A stretch of 64,000 nt of DNA from Closterium sp. NIES-65 (Eukaryota; Streptophyta; Zygnematophyceae; Desmidiales; Closteriaceae), in contig CANXME010002275.1 in NCBI GenBank assembly GCA_948144175.1, positions 5,333,001 to 5,397,000 of the forward strand, in the 5' to 3' direction. The number at the start of each line of letters is the position of its first letter. Positions within the stretch are counted from its first letter, which is position 1. The position numbers and the translations under genes were made by a program. The notes under the pieces were generated by a model that did no database searches, was not told the origin of the DNA, and worked only from the letters and a program-made list of their open reading frames with translations. Below, piece by piece: positions 55,690-64,000 of the stretch.

Positions 55690-56560
55690 TTTCCCTCGCG
55701 GCCCCGCTGTCCCTCAGACGCGGCCCCGCCACCTCTCCTGATCGCGGCCCCGCCGCCTGCTTGATCGCGGCCCCGCCGCCTGCTTGACGCGGCCCCGCCG
55801 CCTCCCCTGAAGCGGCCCCGCCGCCTCCCCTGACGCGGCCCCGCCGCCTCCCCTGACGCGGCCCCGCCTCTACTGCCGCGGCCCCGCCGCCGCCTCTGAC
55901 GGCCCCGCCGCTGCACCCTACGGCCCGCCGCTGCACCCTATGGCCCGCCGCCTCTGACGGCCCCGCCGCTGCACCCTCGGCCCGCCGCTGCTCCTGCCGG
56001 CCCGCCGCCTCACCTGACGGCCCCGCCGCTGCTCCTGCCAGCTCGCCGCTGCTCCTGCCGGCCCGCCGCCTCACCTGCCGGCCCGCCGCTGCTCCTGCCG
56101 GCCCGCCGCTCCACCTGCCGGCCCGCCGCTGCACCCAGCGGCCCGCCGCTTCACCTGACGGCCCCGCCGCTGCACCTGCCGGCCTGCCGCTGCACCCTAC
56201 GGCCCGCCGCCTGCACCTGCCGGCCCACCGCTGCACCTGCCGGCCCGCCGCTGCACCTGCCGGCCCGCCGCTGCACCTGCCGGCCCGCCAGTGCACCGGT
56301 CGACCCGCCGCTGCACCTGACGGCCCCGCCCCTGCATCGCCCGGGAGCCGAGCCGCCCAACGCCGAGCCGCCCGGGACCCGAGCCGCCCTGCCGCCGAGC
56401 CGCCCGGGAGCCGAGCCGCCCTGCACCCGAGCCGCCCAGCCGCCGAGCCGCCCGGGAGCCGAGCCGCCCTGCGCCCGAGCCGCCCAGCCGCCGAGCCGCC
56501 CGGGAGCCGAGCCGCTGTACACCCGAGCCGCCCGGTCGCTGAGCCGCCTTTCTGCATAGC
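55690..56560 (+). repeat. GC-rich tandem-repeat leader of Copia-J
   Basis: Units of GCGGCCCCGCCGCCTCCCCTGA type, then CTGCACCTGCCGGCCCGCCG type to about 56330, then GGGAGCCGAGCCGCCC units to about 56530. Minus-strand Arg/Gly frames here are compositional. Confidence 0.82.
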
Positions 56561-56647
56561 TGCACGACCTGCCCTGCCTGGTGAGCACAGTCCCACTGAC
56601 ACTGCGAGCTCTTTCCCTACTGCTTGCACTGCGTCGCTGTTGCCGCC

Positions 56648-59600
56648 ATGGCTACCCCTAGTGTCCTAGCTTTTGACGCTGAGGGTCGCGCCATTGATTT
56701 TGAGGTCTGGTTAGACGACCTGCAGCTGTTCTTACAGTGCGACAGGGCTGACGACCTTTCTCTCTTTGACCTCAACTCTGGCGCCTCTCCTGCCCCTGCT
56801 GCTGATGCTGATCCCGCTGTCCGCTCTAAGTGGGCCACCCGCGATGCTGCTGCACGTCTTGCTGTGCGTCGCCACCTCCCTACCTCTGAGCGTGCGCACT
56901 TTAGTCAGTACAAGAGTGCTCAGACCTTGTACGACGCTGTAGTTGCGCGCTACTCCTCCCCTGCCACTGCTGCACTGAGCCGTCTCATGCTTCCCTACCT
57001 CTTTCCTGACCTCTCTGCCTTTCCCACTGTCGCTGACCTCATTACACACCTCCGCACTAGTGACACTCGCTACCGCGCCGCCCTTCCTGCTGAGTTCTGC
57101 GCTAAGAACCCCCCCCCCATGTACATCGCTCTCTACTACGTAGTCGCGCGCCTCCCTGACTCCCTTCGCGTCGTCAGGGACCACTTTCTCGCAGTCTGTC
57201 CCACCACCCTCACCGTCGACCTCCTCGAGAAGGCCCTCCTCGCAGCGGAGAAGAGCATAGTCGCTGTAGGTGCTTCTCGTGGTGACCCTCGCACCCCCAT
57301 CTTTGAGGGGTGCTCTCCTTCCCCCTTGCTGCCCTCTGTTGCCTCTGCTGCTGCTGCCGACCTGCTTGGTCTTGAGTCGGTCGGCGCGGCGTCTGCCCCT
57401 AGTGGGAGACGTCGCTCCAGCAAGGGCAAGGGGGGCAAGGGCGCGGGTGGAGCTGGAGGGGGCGGTGGCGGTGGCGGCGGTGGCGGCGGAGGGAGTGGGG
57501 GTGGCGGCGGGACTAGTGGCGGAGGTGGTGGTGGTGGTGGCAGCAGTGGCGGAGACGGTGGTGGTGGTGCCAGCGGTGGTGGTGGAGGCAGCGGCGGTGG
57601 TGAAGGCGGCGGAGGTGGAGGCGGTGGAGGCGGCAGCGGAGGAGGCGGTGGTGGTGGTGGAGGTGGAGCTGGTCGAGGTGGTACCCAGCAGCGTAGCGGC
57701 GGTGGTGGTGGCCAGCGCTCGCAGCGGCAGCAGCAGCAGCGCTCGCGGGACATCCCTCCGCCTCAGCAGCTTCGTGAGTGGTATGCTGGGCGTCAGAGGG
57801 GTGGGGGTACTGGTCCCTGCACCTACGTTCTTCGTTCCGGCGACCGCGCGGGTGAGCAGTGTGGGGGTGCCCACGCCACCCAGCGCTGCTTTGGCCGCCT
57901 GACGGACGCTTGGCGTCAGCAGTTCCCTGGGGCTAGTGAGATCCCTCGCTGGGATGAGCTTCTCAGGGATGGTGTAGCGATCTTTGATATTGATTTTGAT
58001 GCTATCCTTGCTGCTATGTATGTTGTGGATTATAGTGAGGAGAATGAGGGTTACCGTTATTTCCAGCCCGACCCGGGCATTGGTACTGCTGCGCTAGGTG
58101 CTTGTGAGGCTGCTGCTCTAGGTGCCAGTGCGTCTGTGCTCTCAGGTACTGGTGAGACTGCGCTCTCAGGTACTGCGTCGTCCTCGTCCTCCCTCACTTT
58201 CACACTTGACTCCGGAGCTTCTCGCTCCTTCTTTCGAGACCGCACTACCCTTACGCCGCTCGGCCGGCCGGTTGCGGTCTCCCTTGCTGACCCCTCTGGG
58301 GGTCCTGTCCTGTCTCACTTCTCCACTGTCCTCCCGTGTCCGGCTGCCCCTTCGGGCACCCTGTCGGGTCTGTACCTTCCCTCGTTCTCTACGAACTTGG
58401 TGAGTGGAGCGGACCTGCAGGATGTGGGGGTTCACCAGTTCACTCCTGCGAGTCAGCGGGTGACCCACTGCACGGAGGCACGCACAGGCCGACACCTGGC
58501 CACGTTCTCGCGTCGGCCGGGGTCGAGTCTCTACACCCTGACCGTTGAGTCTCCTCCTGTCCCTGCGTCTGGTCAGGTGGCTGCGTCGGGTCAGGTGCTT
58601 GCTGCTGCGTCCCGGTCAGGTCCTGAGTCTGCCCCCTGTTCTTGTCGCCTCCTGTCTCACGAGACTCTCCTGTGGCACCACCGTCTTGGCCACCCCTCCT
58701 TGCCCCGTCTTCGGAGCATGGCTTCCCGTGTCCTTGTCTCTGGTCTTCCCCAGTCTCTCCCTCCTCTCCCCTCCGGGCCGGGACCTTCCTGTGTCCCCTG
58801 TGTCGAGGGTCGCCTCTGGGCTACTCCTCACTCCTCCCACTTCCCCCCGACAGAGGCTCCCCTGCAGACGCTTCACATGGATGTGTGGGGCCCAGCCCCC
58901 GTCCGTGGGCAGGGTTACGAGCGCTACTTCCTGTTGGTGGTTGACGACTACTCGCGTTACACCACAGTCCTCCCCTTGCGCAGCAAGGGTGCGGTCACTG
59001 AGGTACTGATCGACTGGATCCGCGAGGCTCGTCTCCAGCTCAGGAAGAGCTTCGGCTCGGACTTTCCTGTTCTGCGTCTGCACTCTGACAGAGGCGGAGA
59101 GTTCTCTTCTCGCCTTTTGCGGGACTACTGTCGTGCACGGGGGATCCGCCAGACCTTCACGCTTCCGGACTCACCACAGCAAAATGGGATTGCTGAGCGC
59201 CGCATTGGCATGGTCATGGATGTCGCTCGTACGTCCATGATGCATGCGGCTGCCCCCCATTTTCTGTGGCCGTTTGCGGTGAGGTACGCGGCGCATCAGC
59301 TCAACCTTCACCCCCGGGTCTCTCGGCCTGCGATGTCCCCAGCCTTGCTGTGGACGGGGAAGGTTGGCGATGCGTCTGTGTTCCGTGTCTGGGGATCTCG
59401 GGCGTTTGTCCGCGACTTGTCTGCGGACAAGCTGTCCCCTCGTGCTGCTCCCTGTGTCTTCCTTGGCTTCCCCACTGACGCCCTAGGGTGGCAGTTTTAC
59501 CACCCCTCCTCTCGTCGTGTTCTGTCCTCCCAGGACGTCACGTTCGACGAGTCAGTCCCCTTCTACCGTCTCTTCCCCTACCGCACTCCTTCCCTCCCCC

Positions 59601-62551
59601 CTCCCCCGGACTTCCTTGTGCCGGTTCCCCCCCCGGTAGACCCCCTCCCCCCTCAGGTTCCTGCCCCCTCAGGTGTGTCCCAGGTAGACGCCGTTGACCC
59701 GGTCGAGGTTACTGGTGACTCTGGTGCTGCTGCGGGTGCTGAGCCTAGGGGTGCTGACTCTGGGGGTGCTGTGCGCGGGGGTGCTGAGCCTGGGGGTGCT
59801 ACTGCTGGGGGTGCTGGGCCTGAGGGTGCTACTGCGGAGGGTGCGGAGCCTGGGGGTGCTGAGCCGGGGGGTGCTGTGCCTGGAGGTGCTGGGTCTGGGG
59901 GTGCTGGGTCGGGAGCTGCTGAGCCTGGGGGTGCTGAGCTGGGAGCTGCTGAGCCTGGGGGTGCTGCGTCTGGGGCTGCTGAGCCTGGGGTTTCTCCTGC
60001 TGCTGCGTCTCGCCGGGAGCCCCTCTCTCCACAGGAGCTGCGCGAGTGGTTCGCTCGCCGCTGGAGGCGTACTGCTGAGTCTAGAGGTGCTGCTGGAGCT
60101 GGAGCTGGAGCTTCTTCGACCGTCGAGGGTGCGGGTGCTGCCGGTCCCGGAGCTGCTGGACCTGCGGGTCCTCCTGGAGCTGGAGCTGCTGAGGGCGCTG
60201 GTGCTGAGCCTACTGCTGTTGGTCCTGCCGCTGGAGGTGTGGGTGGCGCTGGTGCTGTCGCTGAGGGTGCTGGTGCTGTCCCTGCTGCGTCTGGAGCTGC
60301 CGCGCGGCCTCGGCCGTACTTCGTTCCGCTTCTGCAGCAGGTTCTTGGTCTTTCTCCTCCAGTAGAGGGTCCACCGCCTGTCCAGTCGCAGTCCCTGCTG
60401 GAGCCTTCCTCTCCCCTGCCTACTCCCTCTCCTTACACTCGTCCTACTGGAGGTCTTGCTGAGCGTCGTGAGCCTGCGTCTCGTCCCGCGTCGCCTGTTC
60501 GTGCTGCTCGCGCTAGTGGTCGCAGTTCGCGTCAGCGTCCTCCTCCTGTCCCTGGCACGCACCGGATGTCTTTGCGTCCGTCCACTGCTCCTCTGCGTGC
60601 CCCTTTGCCTTCTCCTCCGGAGTCCTCTCTTCCTGCGCTTGCCGACCCTGAGTCGGACTCTCTTCGTGCTGCCAGTCCTACTGTCACGCGTCTGCTTGCT
60701 ACTGTCGTCACTGACCCCTCTTTTGAGTCTACTGCTGCGTCTGCTCTAGTCGCTGAGCTCGTCGACTTTGCTGCTCGCTGTCGTCTCGACTACGCTGCTA
60801 GTCTTGTTGCTGAGTCTGCGTCTGTCTGTCCTCCGTCCGTCGGGGGTGAGTGTGCTCTTGGCACGGACGTCCTAGAGGACAGGCAGGAGGAGTTACAGTG
60901 TCTAGCGGCTGCTTCACCTCATCTCGCATCTGTACTGCTTGCCCCTGAGGGAGACCCGGATGCACTAGACATCCCGACTCCGCGTTCTTACGCGGAGGCC
61001 GTAGAGGGTCCCTACTCCTCTCAGTGGCAGGCAGCTATGGATGCAGAGATGGCTTCCTGGAAGTCCACAGGCACCTACGTTGACGCGGTTCCCCCTCCTG
61101 GGGCGAACATCGTCAGTGGCATGTGGATCTTCAGGGTGAAGCGGCCGCCGGGCTCTCCACCTGTCTTCAAGGCGCGGTACGTTGCTCGTGGCTTCAGTCA
61201 GCGGCAGGGAGTTGACTACTTTCAGACCTTCTCTCCCACCCCGAAGATGACCACTCTTCGGGTGCTGCTGCACATAGCCGCTCAGCGCGACTACGAGCTT
61301 CACTCTCTCGACTTCAGCACTGCGTTCCTGCAGGGTAGCCTGCACGAGGAGATCTGGCTGCGCCGTCCACCTGGCTTCACTGGGACTTTCCCTCCTGGCA
61401 CCCAGTGGAGCCTCCGACGGCCAGTCTACGGTCTCCGCCAGGCACCGCGTGAGTGGCACGACACACTGAGGACTACGCTTGCGGCTCTTGGGTTTGCTCC
61501 TTCTACTGCTGACCCGTCGCTGTTTCTTCGCACCGACACTTCCCTGCCGCCGTTCTACATCCTCGTGTACGTCGACGACTTGGTCTTTGCCACAGCGGAC
61601 ACTGCTGGACTCGCCTACGTGAAGTCCGAGCTGCTGAAGAGACACACGTGCACAGACCTGGGTGAACTGCGCAGCTACCTTGGCTTGCAGATCACTCGGG
61701 ACAGAGCACGCCGCACCATTACCCTGACTCAGTCACACATGGTGCAGCAGGTCCTTCAGCGCTTCGGCTTCACGTACTCCTCGCCTCAGGCCACTCCTCT
61801 GCCTACTCGCCACTCACTCTCAGCTCTGCCTTTGGATGAGTCCGTAGAGTCGAGTGGTCCGTATGCAGAGCTTGTTGGCTGCCTCATGTACCTGATGACC
61901 TGCACACGACCTGACCTTGCATACCCTCTGAGCATTCTTGCACGCTATGTTGCTCCTGGGAGACACAGACCAGAGCACATGGCTGCAGCGAAGAGGGTAT
62001 TGCGCTACCTGTGCAGTACGTCGGGCATGGGGCTAGTGCTTGGAGGGCGGAGTCCAGTGGTCCTTACCGGCCACGCGGACGCTTCTTGGGCTGACGACCA
62101 GGCTACGCAGCGGTCGTCACAGGGTTACACCTTCAGCCTTGGTTCCGGCTCTGTCTCGTGGCGGTCTACTCGCTCGTCTTCGGTTCTCGGCTCCAGTTGT
62201 GAGGCTGAGATCTACGCCGGGGCCATGGCTGCACAGGAGCTTCGCTGGCTCACCTACCTGCTGACTGACCTTGGAGAGCCGCCTCGTTCTCCTCCAGTGC
62301 TGTACGTAGACAACAAGGCCATGCTGGCCTTGTGTCGAGAGCAGCGCTTGGAGCACAGAACGAAGCACATTGCTCTCCGCTACTTCCTTGCTCGTGAGCT
62401 GCAGCAGCGTGGTCAGTTGCGACTTGCGTACGTGGCCTCTGAGGCCAACACTGCTGATGTGTTCACCAAGGCACTCGCGCCTTGTGACCATCAGCGCTTT
62501 TGCACCCAGCTGGGTCTTGTACCTGTCTTGCGTCACTTGCTCTCCTCTTGA
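56648..62551 (+). CDS. Copia-J gag-pol polyprotein, intact (1967 aa)
   Basis: ATG 56648 lies in GCCGCCATGG, a near-ideal initiation context; the frame is open further upstream but without an ATG. Approximate residues: gag 1-260; poly-Gly tract 265-343; C-x13-C-x3-H-x4-C motif 391-415; protease with LDSGASRSFF from 520; GAG-pre-integrase HHRLGHPS near 677; integrase with DVWGP near 745, LHSDRGGEF near 814 and GIAERRIG near 850; Ala/Gly/Glu/Pro-rich linker about 1018-1300; RT from FSPTPKM near 1528 with YVDD near 1641; RNase H with HADASWADDQ near 1805; end with ANTADVFTKAL. It is several hundred residues longer than a usual copia polyprotein, mostly because of the Gly tract and the linker. All catalytic residues I looked for are present. 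Confidence 0.96.
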   Translation: MATPSVLAFDAEGRAIDFEVWLDDLQLFLQCDRADDLSLFDLNSGASPAPAADADPAVRSKWATRDAAARLAVRRHLPTSERAHFSQYKSAQTLYDAVVARYSSPATAALSRLMLPYLFPDLSAFPTVADLITHLRTSDTRYRAALPAEFCAKNPPPMYIALYYVVARLPDSLRVVRDHFLAVCPTTLTVDLLEKALLAAEKSIVAVGASRGDPRTPIFEGCSPSPLLPSVASAAAADLLGLESVGAASAPSGRRRSSKGKGGKGAGGAGGGGGGGGGGGGGSGGGGGTSGGGGGGGGSSGGDGGGGASGGGGGSGGGEGGGGGGGGGGSGGGGGGGGGGAGRGGTQQRSGGGGGQRSQRQQQQRSRDIPPPQQLREWYAGRQRGGGTGPCTYVLRSGDRAGEQCGGAHATQRCFGRLTDAWRQQFPGASEIPRWDELLRDGVAIFDIDFDAILAAMYVVDYSEENEGYRYFQPDPGIGTAALGACEAAALGASASVLSGTGETALSGTASSSSSLTFTLDSGASRSFFRDRTTLTPLGRPVAVSLADPSGGPVLSHFSTVLPCPAAPSGTLSGLYLPSFSTNLVSGADLQDVGVHQFTPASQRVTHCTEARTGRHLATFSRRPGSSLYTLTVESPPVPASGQVAASGQVLAAASRSGPESAPCSCRLLSHETLLWHHRLGHPSLPRLRSMASRVLVSGLPQSLPPLPSGPGPSCVPCVEGRLWATPHSSHFPPTEAPLQTLHMDVWGPAPVRGQGYERYFLLVVDDYSRYTTVLPLRSKGAVTEVLIDWIREARLQLRKSFGSDFPVLRLHSDRGGEFSSRLLRDYCRARGIRQTFTLPDSPQQNGIAERRIGMVMDVARTSMMHAAAPHFLWPFAVRYAAHQLNLHPRVSRPAMSPALLWTGKVGDASVFRVWGSRAFVRDLSADKLSPRAAPCVFLGFPTDALGWQFYHPSSRRVLSSQDVTFDESVPFYRLFPYRTPSLPPPPDFLVPVPPPVDPLPPQVPAPSGVSQVDAVDPVEVTGDSGAAAGAEPRGADSGGAVRGGAEPGGATAGGAGPEGATAEGAEPGGAEPGGAVPGGAGSGGAGSGAAEPGGAELGAAEPGGAASGAAEPGVSPAAASRREPLSPQELREWFARRWRRTAESRGAAGAGAGASSTVEGAGAAGPGAAGPAGPPGAGAAEGAGAEPTAVGPAAGGVGGAGAVAEGAGAVPAASGAAARPRPYFVPLLQQVLGLSPPVEGPPPVQSQSLLEPSSPLPTPSPYTRPTGGLAERREPASRPASPVRAARASGRSSRQRPPPVPGTHRMSLRPSTAPLRAPLPSPPESSLPALADPESDSLRAASPTVTRLLATVVTDPSFESTAASALVAELVDFAARCRLDYAASLVAESASVCPPSVGGECALGTDVLEDRQEELQCLAAASPHLASVLLAPEGDPDALDIPTPRSYAEAVEGPYSSQWQAAMDAEMASWKSTGTYVDAVPPPGANIVSGMWIFRVKRPPGSPPVFKARYVARGFSQRQGVDYFQTFSPTPKMTTLRVLLHIAAQRDYELHSLDFSTAFLQGSLHEEIWLRRPPGFTGTFPPGTQWSLRRPVYGLRQAPREWHDTLRTTLAALGFAPSTADPSLFLRTDTSLPPFYILVYVDDLVFATADTAGLAYVKSELLKRHTCTDLGELRSYLGLQITRDRARRTITLTQSHMVQQVLQRFGFTYSSPQATPLPTRHSLSALPLDESVESSGPYAELVGCLMYLMTCTRPDLAYPLSILARYVAPGRHRPEHMAAAKRVLRYLCSTSGMGLVLGGRSPVVLTGHADASWADDQATQRSSQGYTFSLGSGSVSWRSTRSSSVLGSSCEAEIYAGAMAAQELRWLTYLLTDLGEPPRSPPVLYVDNKAMLALCREQRLEHRTKHIALRYFLARELQQRGQLRLAYVASEANTADVFTKALAPCDHQRFCTQLGLVPVLRHLLSS

Positions 62552-62762
62552 CTTCACTTGTACTGTGACATATATATATACCTGCTCTTGCTTGTCTAGT
62601 TTTATATATATGTCTGTACTCCTGCATGTGAACTGGCCTCTGGCCCTCCTCTTGTGCTCGGACTGTGTGGTGACTTTGTGATCCACCCTGAGCTTGCTTT
62701 GCTTTGCTTTGCTTGACTGGTCTTGTGACCCCTTGTTCTCCCCCACTTAGCCTATGGGGGTG

Positions 62763-62893
62763 TGTCAGAGTATTATAGCTGATGCATGTTTGTAGGCTAT
62801 AGTGGGGTAGCACATATGGGGTACAGCTTTCTAGGGTTGTATTTGTACCCAACTCTGACTTAGTCATTTCATTCCTGTTTTCCTTGCTTCACA
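62763..62893 (+). repeat. 3' LTR of Copia-J
   Basis: Same as 55457-55587 except one A/G difference near the end; followed by TSD cgcgc. Confidence 0.95.
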
Positions 62894-63339
62894 CGCGCAT
62901 GATTCGTAAAAAACATGCGCGGTGCATATGTTGCCATTGAGCGTCCAATCAGGCGCCATCATTGAATTCCCCATCATATACCGAAATGATCGGCCATCAA
63001 TTCGCAATAAACTAAATTACCGCGCGTGATTGGTTTGTTTTAATCTCAGGACATGCTTTGCCATTGAGCGTCCAATTATCCCCGTCCAAATGAAATGGCA
63101 GCCATATATAAAATAGGACCGCGCACTAACAAATATTAGTGCGCATATGATTTGTCCAAGTTTGTGTGCTTAGGGTGCATATAAAACATACTCTTAAATC
63201 CCATACAGCCATATAGTAAATTGTGTTTAATGAACGCGTTCAAATATGATCGGCAATCCGTAAATCTTGCGCCTGATTAGACGCGCAGTGACAACAAATG
63301 CACCACTCTATCTCCTGACTAATCGAGCGCGGTCGTTTT
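62894..63339. other. AT-rich flank with CCAAT motifs and a 9-bp-arm hairpin
   Basis: TTGCCATTGAGCGTCCAAT occurs twice (about 62930 and 63060), with further ATTGG/CCAAT copies. GCGCACTAA and TTAGTGCGC form a perfect hairpin at 63121-63144. No gene was recognised. Confidence 0.5.
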
Positions 63340-63760
63340 GCTGTGTCGGTTCGTTTCGGGTGAAATGCAGTATATGATCGCGAAGTCATATACTCGATCG
63401 CTGATTGGATGTTAATTAGATGGACCGCGCGCTCATTGGTCGTGCATTTGGCCGAAACTGACCGGTCAATGTACTGTTGGTCGGTTTCTTGTACAGTGGG
63501 CGGGCCACTTTCGCGTCCGTGAGCCTGGCGAAATTTTAAGGTACGGAACACCACCTAGGGATACCAATCGCACGAATAAGGAATTTCAGGGCTACAAAGA
63601 CCCGTAGGGTAATGCGCCGGTTAAAAAAAAGCGAGCAGGAATCCCCTGGCGTGGTCACTCGAGTAATTATCACCCAATTTCGTGGCCACTCGAGTAATTC
63701 GAGGCCCCCCGAGAGAGGATGAATCACCCGATTGGCCACTGGAGAAATTCTCTCTTTTCC
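63340..63760 (-). repeat. Right arm of the dispersed inverted repeat (uninterrupted copy)
   Basis: Its reverse complement matches 53455-53761 joined to 55311-55445, at roughly 85 percent by eye. It preserves the empty insertion site GTACATTGACCGGT. Confidence 0.82.
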
Positions 63761-64000
63761 CTCCCTAGCGAACACGGGTCGATCGAAGGCAAGCAGACTG
63801 GCCAAAGCGGGAATTGGTGGTGTTCCGCCAATCAGAGGAAGCACATCGTACTGTACTTGCGCCAACTCCGCAGACCATTGGGCCCCCAGCCAGGCCAGAA
63901 CCAATTTACTGTAAATATTCCGAGCCTCATCCGAACCGAATATTGTGTCTTCACGATCAGGCAACAAAGCCGCTGATTCCCAACAGCCGTCCACTCCCAG
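63761..64000 (-). other. Right-edge segment, no confident gene
   Basis: A minus-strand frame of about 150 residues runs from about 63994 into the repeat arm. Its C-terminal half is repeat-derived, since the partner repeat encodes the same residues, and the N-terminal half shows no recognised domain. Confidence 0.3.

Larger units (their letters stand above)
55457..62893 (+). mobile_element. Copia-J: complete, apparently intact copia element
   Basis: 131-bp LTRs (55457-55587 and 62763-62893) differ at one position and are flanked by cgcgc (55452-55456 and 62894-62898). It has the primer site, hairpin, GGGCCCACC, an uninterrupted polyprotein and purine box TATGGGGGTG. It is the best candidate here for an autonomous copy. 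Confidence 0.97.

Noticed and set aside
63536-63994. Minus-strand 152-residue gene at the right edge
   Set aside because: Half of it lies in the dispersed inverted repeat, whose partner has only a short interrupted frame; no domain was recognised.

Overview
This window looks like nuclear DNA of a plant-lineage (streptophyte) eukaryote. The evidence is a split gene for a plastid-type quinolinate synthase (SufE domain fused to NadA, phase-0 GT..AG introns), surrounded by Ty1/copia and Ty3/gypsy LTR retrotransposons with plant-style initiator-Met primer sites. The very GC-rich copia family with poly-Gly gag tracts suggests a streptophyte alga such as a zygnematophyte. That last step is inference from memory, not something the sequence proves.

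Layout. (1) 1-17178 is a retrotransposon nest. An old minus-strand copia remnant (LTR 17046-17178) holds Copia-A (1-16857, left end outside the window). Copia-A holds Copia-B (5299-14842, TSD ctttg). Copia-B holds a 377-bp minus-strand TRIM (11178-13152, TSD agacc). The TRIM holds a non-autonomous LTR element (11376-12968, TSD gtgca, LTRs identical by eye). (2) 17179-22654 has a decayed copia of another lineage, then a small LTR element (20427-22654) with a minus-strand non-autonomous element inside it (21016-22372, TSD atggt). (3) 22655-31885 is the only host-gene island: an uncharacterised 372-residue protein gene (23455-24573) and the four-exon quinolinate synthase gene (25495-31560). (4) 31886-32067 is a MITE candidate. 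(5) 32109-52666 is a chromodomain gypsy element (TSD tgtgg) split by Copia-H (33088-40484, minus), Copia-I (41116-48616, plus) and a second TRIM (49053-49400); the gypsy itself sits in a copia LTR remnant. (6) 52758-64000 has an inverted pair of about 430-bp repeats, a poly(A)-tailed retroposed sequence (53762-55310), and Copia-J (55457-62893), which has one unbroken 1967-residue polyprotein and LTRs differing at one position.

The copia elements share one plan: LTRs of about 120-135 bp with a common hairpin core; a primer site; immediately after it a short hairpin whose stem covaries between elements; then GGGCCCACC; a long GC-rich tandem-repeat leader; and a gag-PR-INT-RT-RNaseH polyprotein with a poly-Gly tract, an unusual C-x13-C-x3-H-x4-C motif and a long Ala/Gly/Pro/Glu repeat linker between integrase and reverse transcriptase. 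Two coding-deficient elements carry the same post-primer and polypurine signals, so they are probably mobilised in trans.

The most unusual signals are: (a) the covarying hairpin plus GGGCCCACC box; (b) a TRIM whose LTR/primer-site junction reads as a tRNA-like unit with A and B boxes; (c) quinolinate synthase introns filled with repeated copies of the adjoining exon edges and their splice sites, along with large perfect palindromes.
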